Assembly: GCA_002011615.1 (NCBI GenBank)
Contig: MTOH01000006.1
Location: 89,912 to 123,727, forward strand
Direction of reading: 5' to 3'
DNA: 33,816 nt
DNA from: Candidatus Hydrothermus pacificus
GTDB taxonomy: Bacteria; Hydrothermota; Hydrothermia; Hydrothermales; Hydrothermaceae
Part shown: piece by piece, positions 1 to 8,669 of the stretch
Layout of the letters: each line of letters opens with the position of its first letter
Position numbering within the stretch: the stretch's first letter is position 1
Program-made: the position numbers and the translations under genes
The notes under the pieces: generated by a model
Database searches by the model: none
What the model was told of the DNA's origin: nothing
What the model saw: only the letters and a program-made list of their open reading frames with translations

Positions 1-1227
1 TATTTTTCAGGTTCAAAATATGATAAGTTCAGAAAGGTTTTAATTACAAATATTCCTGACTGGAAGGAAATGTCAAGGCATGAATACTTACTTTCAGAAG
101 AAAACATAAAGCCCGATGATTATATAAAATACTTTGCTGATTCTCTTTTAAAGGGTGCAAAAACCGATTCTGAAAAGATTTACAAACTCTTTTACTTTGT
201 ATCCGATAAGATAAGATATTTAGGGCTTGTTGAGACCGATGTTGAGGGATATAAACCCCACAAGGCATCCTTAACCTTAAAACACAGGGAAGGAGTCTGC
301 AAGGATAAGGCAGGTCTTCTGGCATCCCTTTTAAGGGCAGCAGGATTTAAAGCCTACTATGCAATAACAGGCGCAGGAATAAAAATGGAGGATTTTCCTG
401 TTGATCAGGCAAATCATGCACTGGTTGCCCTTGAAAAAAAGCCCTTTGAGTACATATACATAGACCCAACAATAGGCTCGGGCGGGAAAGACCTTTTACC
501 CCCTTCAGAAGAGGGACAGGAAATACTTGTTGCACGAAAACAAGGCGATATTTTAAGGAAAATACCATTCTCAAAAACAGAAAGCAAAGGTGCTGAAGTG
601 CAGATTGAGGAAAATTTATCCGAAAGGAAAATAAAGGGGATAATAAAAATTAAAACAAAAAAGGGATTTGACCAGAGCTATAGGGGAAGGTTCAGGGACA
701 GGGAATACAGTGATTTAAAAAGAATATTTGAAAACTACCTTTCCTTCTTAAAAGAATTTGAAATTGATACAATCATTTACTCTGACCCTTATGATTATTC
801 AAAATACTTTGAATTTGAAATACATTTTAAAAGGGAAGGAGACTTTGTGGAAAAGGGCAAACACCTTCTTTTTAAACCCCTTATATGTGAAAAGGCTTTT
901 ATCCAGAACTTTATATGGGAACTCAATTTTATAGAAAAGGAAAGGAAATATCCCTTTATATTCAGATATCCCTTTAAGATTGAATTTAAAGAGAAGATAA
1001 ATTCAAAAAATATGGAAATAATTGCACTTCCTGAAAGTGATGAATTTAATGTAAAAAAACATAGAAAGAAAATTCTTGATTTTGAGCTTAAAAATGATAA
1101 AAACAATCTTATTTTATCGTTTCTGATAGGTTCTAAAAAGTTTGAAGGCAAAGATTATAAAAAACTTTATGAATTTAAAAAAAGGATTGAAAGGAGTTTC
1201 AAAAAATGGGTGGTTTTAAGAAGATAA
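1..1227 (+). CDS. transglutaminase-like (DUF3857-type) protein, 5'-truncated
   Basis: The reading frame is open from the first base of the window, so the N-terminus lies outside; 408 codons are visible. The visible part begins near the end of a probable DUF3857-type region and continues into a transglutaminase-like papain-fold domain. The catalytic triad is recognisable. The Cys is in a REGVCKDKA motif (residue 77 counted from the in-frame ATG at 70), the His is in QANHALV (116) and the Asp is in YIDPT (132). A beta-rich C-terminal tail of about 240 residues follows. Proteins of this family are usually periplasmic or surface proteins; whether they act as proteases or cross-linkers is not known. 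The gene overlaps the next one by 22 bases, and that neighbour looks like a diverged paralogue. Family assignment is firm; substrate is unknown. Confidence 0.85.
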   Translation, partial: YFSGSKYDKFRKVLITNIPDWKEMSRHEYLLSEENIKPDDYIKYFADSLLKGAKTDSEKIYKLFYFVSDKIRYLGLVETDVEGYKPHKASLTLKHREGVCKDKAGLLASLLRAAGFKAYYAITGAGIKMEDFPVDQANHALVALEKKPFEYIYIDPTIGSGGKDLLPPSEEGQEILVARKQGDILRKIPFSKTESKGAEVQIEENLSERKIKGIIKIKTKKGFDQSYRGRFRDREYSDLKRIFENYLSFLKEFEIDTIIYSDPYDYSKYFEFEIHFKREGDFVEKGKHLLFKPLICEKAFIQNFIWELNFIEKERKYPFIFRYPFKIEFKEKINSKNMEIIALPESDEFNVKKHRKKILDFELKNDKNNLILSFLIGSKKFEGKDYKKLYEFKKRIERSFKKWVVLRR

Positions 1228-2915
1228 TTTTTCTGGTTTTTCCCTGCATCCTGTTTTCGGCAAACCTTCGGATTTTAAAAAGTTTTGAAAAGATAAAAAT
1301 CACCGAGGATTCAATAATCAGGGAGACTGAAATAAAAATAAAGGTTCTAAATCAAAGGGGTGTGAGGGAAGCTGGAACAAGGGAAATAGAGTTTGATGAA
1401 AATTCTGAAAAGGTTAAGTTAATTTACGGAAGAACAGTAAACGAAAAGGATACAATAAATTTAAAGCAATACTCAATAAATGTATTTACAGACCCTGAAG
1501 CTCAGGATTATCCATTTCTTTCCAACAATAAAATAATGTCCCTTTCCTTTCTGGGAGTTAAAAGGAATTCTATAATTGAATATAAGTACAGAAAATCATC
1601 AGAATTTGAAGGTAAATACGATGAAATTTTTATTTTCAGGGAAGAATACCCTGTAAAAGAGAAGATAATAGAGGTTGAGTTTCCTGAAAAATTTAAAATC
1701 ACCTACAAAATTAATGGAAATGTGGAATTTAAAAAGCAAAAATTAAAAGGTAAAATAAAGTATACCTTTTCGACAAAGGATTTAAAGGAGATAAAGGATG
1801 ACCCCAGAAGACCTCCTGATTATAAAATTTCTCCCTTTGTATTCTTAACAAATTATAAATCATGGGAAGAGATTTTTAAAGAGTTTAAAAAAGAGTATTT
1901 TGAATCAAAAAGGTGCGAAAGGGGTTTTGAAAGTCCAATTAAGGTTTTAAGGAAAATCAAACTGGCTGACATCTCCTACGATTATACAGGATTCTATCCT
2001 GATTCCTGTGAAAGAGCATTGAGAGCAAAAATTGGAACAGCACCTGAAAGAGCCTATCTGATGATTAAGAGCATAAAAAAACCCGAATTAATCCTTGTCT
2101 TATCACCCCTTTTAAATCCTGATACCCTTTTACCCGGAAATTCATGGATAGAGGGAATTTTAATAAAAGATACGGATAAAATATATGACCCTGCATTCAG
2201 ATTTAGGAATCTGAACTGTTACCCCTTTTCAGAAAGAAAGGGAATTTTTATAAATAAGGAAAAGCTTTATTTTTCAAAAATACCTTCTTCCCAGAAAAAT
2301 TTGCTTGATATAAATCTTAATATAGACCTTGAAAAAAATCTTTTAGAGATAACCTGCAGGACTTACGGATACTTTGACAAACTTGCAAAGGAAGTGATTT
2401 TTTACTGGGAAAAGGAAAGAAGAGAAAGATTTTTAAGGGAAATCCTTTCTGAATTCGGGGAATTTGAAGATGAAAAGATAGAGTTTAAAAATCTTTCCTC
2501 TTTTGAAAAAAATCTTGAAATAAAGATATCTTCAAAAATAAAAAGTCCTGTAACAAAAAGCGGTAAATTTAAAATACTTGAAATTTCTTTCCCCCTCAAA
2601 TACCCCTTTTACATATCAAAGATAAACGAGGAAAGAGAAAATCCCTATTTGAGGGAAGAAAAATTTTATATAAGTATCAAAATTGATTTAAAAGCAGGGG
2701 GATTGATGGTAAAACCCTATAAAAAGGAAATCAAAAAAGATGTGGGTAAACTCACAAAGACTTTGTCCTATGGAGAAAAAAGGTCTGAAATTAAAGAAAA
2801 TTTATATCTTGAAATAACAAAAACAGGGCTCTGGAATAAAAATGATATAGAAGAATACAATCATCTAATTGAAAATTTTCTTTCAAAGGAAAACAGAGTT
2901 TTTCTTTTAAGGTAA
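1206..2915 (+). CDS. exported DUF3857/transglutaminase-like protein, degenerate active site
   Basis: This is a 569-residue protein with a signal peptide (about residues 1-19, ending near FSAN). An N-terminal DUF3857-like beta domain (about 30-220) is followed by a transglutaminase-like region (about 245-345) and a beta-rich C-terminal part. Aligned by eye with the upstream gene, the catalytic Cys motif GVCKDKA corresponds to GTAPERA here, so Cys is replaced by Ala279. The His position falls in PGNSWIEG (Ser313/Trp314). Only the Asp of IYDPA (Asp328) remains. It is therefore probably a non-catalytic binding or structural paralogue. The ATG at 1206 lies inside the upstream gene and has an AAGGAG site just before it. 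The M3 peptidase follows 23 bases downstream. Confidence 0.75.
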   Translation: MGGFKKIIFLVFPCILFSANLRILKSFEKIKITEDSIIRETEIKIKVLNQRGVREAGTREIEFDENSEKVKLIYGRTVNEKDTINLKQYSINVFTDPEAQDYPFLSNNKIMSLSFLGVKRNSIIEYKYRKSSEFEGKYDEIFIFREEYPVKEKIIEVEFPEKFKITYKINGNVEFKKQKLKGKIKYTFSTKDLKEIKDDPRRPPDYKISPFVFLTNYKSWEEIFKEFKKEYFESKRCERGFESPIKVLRKIKLADISYDYTGFYPDSCERALRAKIGTAPERAYLMIKSIKKPELILVLSPLLNPDTLLPGNSWIEGILIKDTDKIYDPAFRFRNLNCYPFSERKGIFINKEKLYFSKIPSSQKNLLDINLNIDLEKNLLEITCRTYGYFDKLAKEVIFYWEKERRERFLREILSEFGEFEDEKIEFKNLSSFEKNLEIKISSKIKSPVTKSGKFKILEISFPLKYPFYISKINEERENPYLREEKFYISIKIDLKAGGLMVKPYKKEIKKDVGKLTKTLSYGEKRSEIKENLYLEITKTGLWNKNDIEEYNHLIENFLSKENRVFLLR

Positions 2916-2938
2916 TTTTATAGAATCGGAGGACAAAA

Positions 2939-4561
2939 ATGGAAGAAAAATTAAAAGAATTACTTTTAAAAGAGGTAAAAACAAAACAAGAATTTGAAAA
3001 ATTTCTTAAAGAATATTTCGCCCTGCACGATGAAATTGAAACCACAGGAAGCAGGGCTCACATAAACTGGACAAGATGGACTAATAAAAAAGAATATGAA
3101 GAGGAGTATAAAAAATTCCTTTATGAAATAAAACCTCTTTATAAAAAGTACCTGCATAAAATTTTTGAGAAAATAAGGGAATCTGAATTTTTTAACAGTT
3201 TGAATTTTAAAAGGTTTGTTGAAACAAAAATATCCTTATTTAAAGAAGAAAACATAGAAATAGAGAAAAAGGAAGAAGAATTTAAAATGAAATACGGAAA
3301 ATTGAATTCTGAATTTGTTTTTGAATTTAAGGGCAAAAGACTGACCCTTTCTGAAATCGAGGCAAAACTTGAAAGTGAGAAAAGGGATATAAGGGAAAGT
3401 GCTTTTAAAAAAATATATGAAAATATTTACCAGAAAAAGGAGGATATAAATTCAATACTTGACAATCTGATAAATTTGCGAACTCAAAGGGCAATAAACC
3501 TGGGCTTTGAAAACTATAGAGATGTGAGATGGAAAGAACTTTTAAGATTCGACTATACACCAGAGGATACAGATAATTACAGAAAGAGTGTAAAAAAATA
3601 TATTTTACCCCTTTATGAAGAATTTCTTGAATACCTTAAACAAAAACTTGAAATAGATGAATTAAAACCCTGGGATGTATCAGCATCAATATTTAAAAGA
3701 GGAGAAATCAAACTTTTTAAAAACCAGAAAGAACTTATTGATTTTGGCAAAGAAATTGCAAACCTTATAGACCCTTATTTTGCAGAAACAATTGAAATTC
3801 TTGAAAAGAATGACAGACTCGATTTAATGGCGAGGGAGAATAAACAGCAGGGGGGTTATATGAGCCATACCGAAGATGTTAAACTTCCCTTTATATTTAT
3901 GAACGGCTCAGGAACAATTGACAACTTTATGACATTCATGCACGAATTGGGTCACTCTATAAATTACATGCTTTCAAGAGATATAGAAAATCCCTTTTTG
4001 AGGTTTCAGACATCCGAATATGCAGAAGTTGGTTCAATCACAATGGAATTATTCACCCTTGAGGAGTTGAAGAACAAACTGGATGAGGAAATTTATAAAG
4101 ACCTTTGTTCAAGGTATCTTTCCCGCATTTTGAAATTGCTCCTCCATATAGGAAAAATTGATGGATTTCAGCACTTTATATATCTCAATCCCGATGCAGA
4201 TTACACTGAAAGAGAAAATTACTTTATTGAACTTGATAAAAGCCTTTCAGCTTCAAATGTAAAATGGAACGGCTTTGGGCATCTTAGAAACGTTATATGG
4301 TATAAGCAAAGACATATATTTTCCTATCCCTTTTATTACATTGATTATGGAATAGCAACCATAGGTGCTTTAAATCTCTGGAAAATTTACAAAAAAGATA
4401 AAAACAAAGCACTCGAACTCTATAAGAAGGGGCTTTCAATCGGGGGAACAAAGACCCTTCCTGAAACTTTTGAAGAGACAGGACTTGAATTCAAATTTGA
4501 TGAACCTGCTATCTCTAAAATTTCAGAGTATTTAAAAGAATTTTTTAAAGAAACTATTTAG
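2939..4561 (+). CDS. M3 family oligoendopeptidase (thimet/PepF-like metallopeptidase)
   Basis: This 540-residue cytoplasmic-type protein has no signal peptide. It carries the zinc motif HELGH at residues 335-339, inside an MTFMHELGHSI context. A glutamate in SEYAEVGS (Glu363) is the probable third zinc ligand, as in M3 peptidases. The long helical N-terminal region and the tyrosine-rich C-terminal part (WYKQRHIFSYPFYYIDYGIA) match PepF/oligoendopeptidase architecture and size. The enzyme should cleave short peptides inside the cell. A GGAGG site lies just upstream of the ATG. The gene is last in the operon with the two transglutaminase-like genes, and its stop codon is two bases from the stop of the converging gene on the other strand. 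Confidence 0.9.
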   Translation: MEEKLKELLLKEVKTKQEFEKFLKEYFALHDEIETTGSRAHINWTRWTNKKEYEEEYKKFLYEIKPLYKKYLHKIFEKIRESEFFNSLNFKRFVETKISLFKEENIEIEKKEEEFKMKYGKLNSEFVFEFKGKRLTLSEIEAKLESEKRDIRESAFKKIYENIYQKKEDINSILDNLINLRTQRAINLGFENYRDVRWKELLRFDYTPEDTDNYRKSVKKYILPLYEEFLEYLKQKLEIDELKPWDVSASIFKRGEIKLFKNQKELIDFGKEIANLIDPYFAETIEILEKNDRLDLMARENKQQGGYMSHTEDVKLPFIFMNGSGTIDNFMTFMHELGHSINYMLSRDIENPFLRFQTSEYAEVGSITMELFTLEELKNKLDEEIYKDLCSRYLSRILKLLLHIGKIDGFQHFIYLNPDADYTERENYFIELDKSLSASNVKWNGFGHLRNVIWYKQRHIFSYPFYYIDYGIATIGALNLWKIYKKDKNKALELYKKGLSIGGTKTLPETFEETGLEFKFDEPAISKISEYLKEFFKETI

Positions 4562-4563
4562 AT

Positions 4564-6030
4564 TTAAAAATCCTTTCTTTCCCATCTTGTAAGTCTTCCT
4601 TTTTCATCAAGATAATAAACAACAAATTTCCGTGCCCTCTTTCTTTTTTCAAAATGCTCCTTTTTCTCTCTTTCACTCATTCCTGCAAATTTTTTTCTCC
4701 AGACTTCTAAAAAAGATGGTTTTCTTATAATAACAATACTTATAACTGGCTCTCCATTTTTCAAATAAGGAGGGAATTTTCCGTACTTAGAATGTATATT
4801 AACATAATAATCAGGAACCCCGTGGGTTTTGCTTCCCCTTATTACATCTTCCTTAAATTTTTTATTTTTCATGCATAGATCAAGCAACTTATAAAACTTT
4901 TCTGTCTTCAATTTTATGTTTTTATAAAAACTGTCATATCCAGATGTATCCACGAGGTCAATGGATATGTAAAATTTATCCTTTATCAAAGTGCCATGAA
5001 AACTGCTTATTATTTTACTTTCTTTTAAATCAAACCCGATAGAAGGTTTAGAAAAACTGTCAATCTTCCCGATTTTTTCAAATCTTTTAACTAAATTTAT
5101 AAAACTATCTGAATTACTTTTTATAAATTCAATTTTTTCCTTTAGAGGAATATAAATGCTATCATTATGAACTACTGTAAAATAGGAAATCGCAATCGGC
5201 TTTTTCTTTAGGTACTCAGTCCCTTTAAACTCCACATAATAGTTTACCCTTGAATATTCTGAAACATTCCATGTATTTATCTTTGAATTTGTATTAAATC
5301 TTAAAAGAAAAAAACTTTTTTTATCTTCCTTGAAAATTCTTTTTATCCTGTCAAATAAAAATAATTTCTCAAAGAAATTAAGAGAATCCTGCACTGTAAT
5401 TGAGATAGCAACATCACTTTTCCATTTAAATTTTTCATTTATTTCACTTGTTCCGCCGAATTCCGTGTTTTTAATATCAAAATAAAGAATTTCCCTCTTT
5501 ATTGACATAAAGTATTCTCCGTTCTTATAGATTTTAAACTCTTTATGTTTTAAAAACTTCTCTTCTTCTTTTAAATAAAAAAATATTGTATCACCTCTTC
5601 TTGTGTATCTGCGAGGAGAAGGAACACCATCCTCATATATCACCTCGGAGATTACCACCTCACCACCTTCTTCAGGAATTTTTAAATCTTCTTTACTCTC
5701 TGTCTGAATACAGTAAATTGTTGTATCACAGGTATTTATGTCAAAAATTTTAAGTGTCCATCCGTGAATTCTCCTGCAATCGGTTATATCATCTATAAAA
5801 ATTATTCTTTCATTCCATTTATCAATAAAAAAATTTTCAGAAGGTATATTTTCTTTTACCCATACATATCCTTTATTTTCCTCCCATCTTGCAAATCCCC
5901 TTTTTAAATCATTCCCGTAAGGAGGTGAAGATGGTTTTATAAAAACAATGTGACAATTTTTAAACTCAAAACTTCTTATCTCAGGAACATACAGTCTTAT
6001 GGTAAACAACAAAAAAATTACAACACTCAT
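4564..6030 (-). CDS. exported protein of unknown function (488 aa)
   Basis: I do not recognise this protein. The first 15 residues are hydrophobic (MSVVIFLLFTIRLYV), consistent with a signal peptide or membrane anchor. The rest looks beta-rich and Lys/Phe/Asp-rich. A region beginning GWTLKIFDINTCDT and a charged C-terminus with many Lys/Arg are the only distinctive parts. The reading frame stays open 14 codons further upstream, to an ATG at 6072. That extension would run over a TATAAT box at 6038-6043 that ends seven bases before the ATG at 6030, so I prefer 6030 as a leaderless start. The gene is monocistronic and converges with the M3 peptidase with two bases between the stop codons. No frameshift is visible. 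Confidence 0.7.
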   Translation of the reverse strand: MSVVIFLLFTIRLYVPEIRSFEFKNCHIVFIKPSSPPYGNDLKRGFARWEENKGYVWVKENIPSENFFIDKWNERIIFIDDITDCRRIHGWTLKIFDINTCDTTIYCIQTESKEDLKIPEEGGEVVISEVIYEDGVPSPRRYTRRGDTIFFYLKEEEKFLKHKEFKIYKNGEYFMSIKREILYFDIKNTEFGGTSEINEKFKWKSDVAISITVQDSLNFFEKLFLFDRIKRIFKEDKKSFFLLRFNTNSKINTWNVSEYSRVNYYVEFKGTEYLKKKPIAISYFTVVHNDSIYIPLKEKIEFIKSNSDSFINLVKRFEKIGKIDSFSKPSIGFDLKESKIISSFHGTLIKDKFYISIDLVDTSGYDSFYKNIKLKTEKFYKLLDLCMKNKKFKEDVIRGSKTHGVPDYYVNIHSKYGKFPPYLKNGEPVISIVIIRKPSFLEVWRKKFAGMSEREKKEHFEKRKRARKFVVYYLDEKGRLTRWERKDF

Positions 6031-6037
6031 TATTTTA

Positions 6038-6068
6038 ATTATACAGAGAGCATAAATACCAGTTGCAA
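6038..6068 (-). promoter_or_regulatory. promoter of the unknown exported gene; leaderless start at 6030
   Basis: On the minus strand a TATAAT box (6043-6038) ends seven bases before the ATG at 6030. A TTGCAA -35-like box lies 19 bases further upstream (6068-6063). There is no Shine-Dalgarno sequence. The expected transcription start falls at or next to the start codon. Confidence 0.6.
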
Positions 6069-6134
6069 TCATGCCAGTTATCCCATCAAAAACCTAAATG
6101 AAATAAAAAATAGATTTTTATGTGAAATTGCAGG

Positions 6135-6164
6135 TTGAAATTTTGTGTTTTTTAATCTTATAAT
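6135..6164 (+). promoter_or_regulatory. promoter of the C25 protease gene; leaderless start
   Basis: TTGAAA at 6135-6140 and TATAAT at 6159-6164 are separated by 18 bases. Only six bases (AGTTGC) separate TATAAT from the ATG at 6171, so transcription should begin at or next to the A of the start codon. Confidence 0.7.
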
Positions 6165-6170
6165 AGTTGC

Positions 6171-8309
6171 ATGAAAAGATTATTTTTTGTTTTAATATGT
6201 TTTGTTTTTTTAAAGGCAGATGTTTTAAGGTTTGAAATTCCCACTCCTGAATATAAGATTTCAGAAAACAGGTTAATTGTTGATAACTCTTCATTTATAA
6301 ATATTACAGGTGCTCCGAAAGTTCCCTGCAGGATATTAACCTTTGCCCTTCCACCCGGTGCGATTGTGGAAGGTGTTAAATTCTACGGAATTAGAGAAAA
6401 AGCAGGAAATGCAGAGATTGAACCTGTTCCGCCCTTTATCCCGATTTCAGGTGATAAAAAGACTATCCAAAGGAGTTTTGAAATTTATAGAAGAAACAGG
6501 GATATTTATTATTCACAGAATAAGGTTTATCCTCAGGAATTGGGAAGAGTAATTTCAAAAGGGGGGATAAGAAAATACACCACCTGTGACCTTGCCCTTT
6601 ATCACTTTGCCTTTAATCCACTGTCAAAGGAAATTTTCGTTTCACCGTGGATAACCGTTGAAATCCATTATAAAATGCCAGCACCTGAAAGTGAAAGGGC
6701 AAAGTTCTGGGAAAGATTAAAAGATGATACGAGTTTTGATAAAATTGCTGAGAGTGTAATTTATAACTGGGAAGAAGCAAAAAACTGGTATATAACCCAA
6801 AATCCCGAAAGAATAGCAGGGTATTGTATAATTTTGCCTGAAAGCCTTTCAAATTATGTTTCACAACTTGTAAATTACAGGTCAAATCAGGGATACAGTA
6901 TAAATATTATTACAAAGGAATATATAAATTCAAATTATCCCGGGGTTGATTTCCCCCAAAAGTTGAGAAATTATTTAAGGGAAAATTTATCTGTTCTGAA
7001 TTATGTTTTACTCATAGGTTTTTACCTTGACCTTCCATGGAGGAACATGGTTCCCTTTAACGATGACCCTGATAGCCCCTGGGATGACCCTGATATTTCA
7101 CCTATCCCATCTGATATGTATTATGCTGATTTGTCAGAGCCCGATAGCCTTTCATGGGATTTAGACGGTGATGGTTGTTTTGGCGAGGTCTATGACCAGT
7201 ACGGATATCCAAACGGTGACGATGCTCCTGATTATCACCCTGATATTCATCTGGCAAGGTTTCCCTATAGCACAGGTTATGTTATAGAGGATGTTATAAA
7301 TAAGATTATATCCTTTGATTCGAATTCCGATTATGACTACAAAACATCCCCTTTGCTGGCTGGTGGAATGATATATTTTGAAAACGAAAATTATTCGGGA
7401 AGACCCAGAATGGACGGTGCGGATATGATGGAACTCATGATGAACGAGGGAATATTTGAAAGGGAAAAATCTGTTTATCTCTATGAGAAGTCGGGTTTAC
7501 ACCCTTCTCCCTATCCCTGCACCGACTCCCTTACCCGTAATAATATGATTTATTACTGGCAAAGTAAAGGCATAATGCTTGAATACAATCACGGCTCACC
7601 CAATGCCTACTGGAGAAAGATATGGGCATGGGATGATGGAGACAGTGTTCCTGAATACAATGGAGAGGTTCAGTTTCCTCTCTGTCTTGAAACAAACGAT
7701 GTTATTTATCTTGATAATACATATCCTGCAACCTGTTTTTTGAGGTCCTGTTTGACAGGTAAACCAGAGGAATATGGACTTGGAGCATATCTTTTATACA
7801 GGGGTGCATCCTCGGCTTTCTGTGCAACCAGAATTTTATGGGCATCCCCTTTACAGGATGAGGGTCTGGGATATCACTTTTACAAAGTCCTTTTAAAAGA
7901 TTCCCTTTTGAGTTCTGGAATTACAGGTGATGCCTTTGATATTGCAAGGGAAAGATTTATGCAGATAAACAACTTCTGGCTGAATCTGTACCTTATAAAT
8001 AATTATGGTGACCCTGCAACAAGACACTTCGGAAGATTTATAGGAATTGATGAGAGAAATTATACGAGAAAACCCTTTTTAATTACCTTTAAAAATCCTG
8101 CCTTTAAAAATTTAAAGATTATTCTACCTTCAAATCAGAAGCTAAAAATTGAAATATACGATGAATGCGGGAGACTTTTAAAAAAGTTTAACACTGGATA
8201 TGCGGGTAAAGGAAATGAGTTTAACCTTTGTTTAAGTTCGGGTATTTATTTTATAAGGATAAAGGGAAAGAGGAATTACTTTTACCATAAGTTGGTGGTT
8301 TTAAAATAA
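6171..8309 (+). CDS. C25 (gingipain-like) secreted cysteine protease with C-terminal sorting-like domain
   Basis: This 712-residue protein starts with a signal peptide (about residues 1-16). An N-terminal beta-rich propeptide-like region (about 17-210) is followed by a caspase-like peptidase C25 domain (about 215-620). The catalytic His is in EYNHGSPNAYW (His474) and the likely nucleophile is Cys527 in FLRSCLTGKPEE, with Cys522 nearby. The NNYGDPATRHFG stretch (about 610-621) is the (L)GDP(A/T) motif that commonly closes C25 domains. An Asp-rich DLDGDG loop (330-335) may bind calcium. Residues from about 634 form a small beta-sandwich resembling type A C-terminal sorting domains of the type IX system, ending in KLVVLK. 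It should be exported and probably cell-surface or extracellular. It is monocistronic, and a repeat with hairpin potential follows its stop. Confidence 0.85.
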   Translation: MKRLFFVLICFVFLKADVLRFEIPTPEYKISENRLIVDNSSFINITGAPKVPCRILTFALPPGAIVEGVKFYGIREKAGNAEIEPVPPFIPISGDKKTIQRSFEIYRRNRDIYYSQNKVYPQELGRVISKGGIRKYTTCDLALYHFAFNPLSKEIFVSPWITVEIHYKMPAPESERAKFWERLKDDTSFDKIAESVIYNWEEAKNWYITQNPERIAGYCIILPESLSNYVSQLVNYRSNQGYSINIITKEYINSNYPGVDFPQKLRNYLRENLSVLNYVLLIGFYLDLPWRNMVPFNDDPDSPWDDPDISPIPSDMYYADLSEPDSLSWDLDGDGCFGEVYDQYGYPNGDDAPDYHPDIHLARFPYSTGYVIEDVINKIISFDSNSDYDYKTSPLLAGGMIYFENENYSGRPRMDGADMMELMMNEGIFEREKSVYLYEKSGLHPSPYPCTDSLTRNNMIYYWQSKGIMLEYNHGSPNAYWRKIWAWDDGDSVPEYNGEVQFPLCLETNDVIYLDNTYPATCFLRSCLTGKPEEYGLGAYLLYRGASSAFCATRILWASPLQDEGLGYHFYKVLLKDSLLSSGITGDAFDIARERFMQINNFWLNLYLINNYGDPATRHFGRFIGIDERNYTRKPFLITFKNPAFKNLKIILPSNQKLKIEIYDECGRLLKKFNTGYAGKGNEFNLCLSSGIYFIRIKGKRNYFYHKLVVLK

Positions 8310-8326
8310 TTTTATTCTGAATCCTG

Positions 8327-8385
8327 CCTGTAGGCTCATATAAAAATCTAACTCTGTTATTTCGGTTAGATTTTTGATGAGACAA
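8327..8385 (+). repeat. dispersed repeat, copy A, with 11-bp inverted arms (left edge of island)
   Basis: A 26-base segment at 8327-8352 beginning CCTGTAGGCT recurs at 13198-13223 with one mismatch. It ends in the arm AAAAATCTAAC (8342-8352). After a 12-base loop comes the complementary arm GTTAGATTTTT (8365-8375). The 19 bases at 8358-8376 recur exactly at 13277-13295. The 20 bases at 8366-8385 recur inverted at 31037-31056. The hairpin lies 18 bases after the C25 stop codon and could also act as a transcription terminator. The ATCTAAC/GTTAGAT pair fits the RYYYAAC...GTTRRRY rule of integron attC ends. Confidence 0.8.
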
Positions 8386-8394
8386 TTCGTGCTT

Positions 8395-8423
8395 TTGAGA
8401 GAATTATAATAAAACTTTATAAT
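8395..8423 (+). promoter_or_regulatory. putative promoter of the island operon
   Basis: TTGAGA (8395-8400) and TATAAT (8418-8423) are separated by 17 bases. A second TATAAT lies at 8431-8436. No other promoter as good is seen before 8670, so this may drive the whole island operon with a leader of about 240 bases, unlike the leaderless units elsewhere in the window. Confidence 0.5.
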
Positions 8424-8442
8424 AGAGCTTTATAATTAATTT

Positions 8443-8487
8443 ATGATAAAAGAAATGTTCAATTTAGGATCGGTTAACTGTGTTTAA
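8443..8487 (+). CDS. possible leaderless 14-residue ORF
   Basis: ATG at 8443 to TAA at 8485-8487 encodes MIKEMFNLGSVNCV. Its start has the same spacing from a TATAAT box (six bases) as the well-supported leaderless genes of this window, which is the only reason to list it. It may be a leader peptide, the beginning of a gene decayed by frameshifts, or chance. No function can be assigned. Confidence 0.25.
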   Translation: MIKEMFNLGSVNCV

Positions 8488-8669
8488 CATCGAGGCAAAA
8501 CGGACAATTCAAATAGCAAGATGGGTGGTTGAAATATCAGGCACTGGGATTAGTGCGCTACATTTATACTGGAAGATACAGGATAGAGGAATGGGACAGA
8601 AGAGTCTGGTCAATAACAGGTACTATCTGGGTCCTATCAATACCAAAAAATTAACAAAAAGGAGGTAAA

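Larger units (their letters stand above)
8386..8669. other. intergenic leader of the island: promoter, 14-codon ORF, possible gene remnant
   Basis: There is no clear gene here. A promoter occupies 8395-8423. A second TATAAT (8431-8436) stands six bases before an ATG at 8443 that opens a 14-codon ORF (to 8487). Further on, a frame running from 8538 to a TAA about 8656 encodes an aromatic, basic stretch (YIYTGRYRIEEW...) with no start codon or ribosome site. It could be a remnant of a decayed gene. An overlapping GTG-started frame at 8480-8668 has no ribosome site and is not convincing. The end of the region holds the AAGGAGG site of the next gene. Confidence 0.45.

Noticed and set aside
8480-8668. 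GTG-started 62-codon frame
   Set aside because: It has no ribosome site, no recognisable domain, and overlaps another equally protein-like frame; more likely part of a decayed region.
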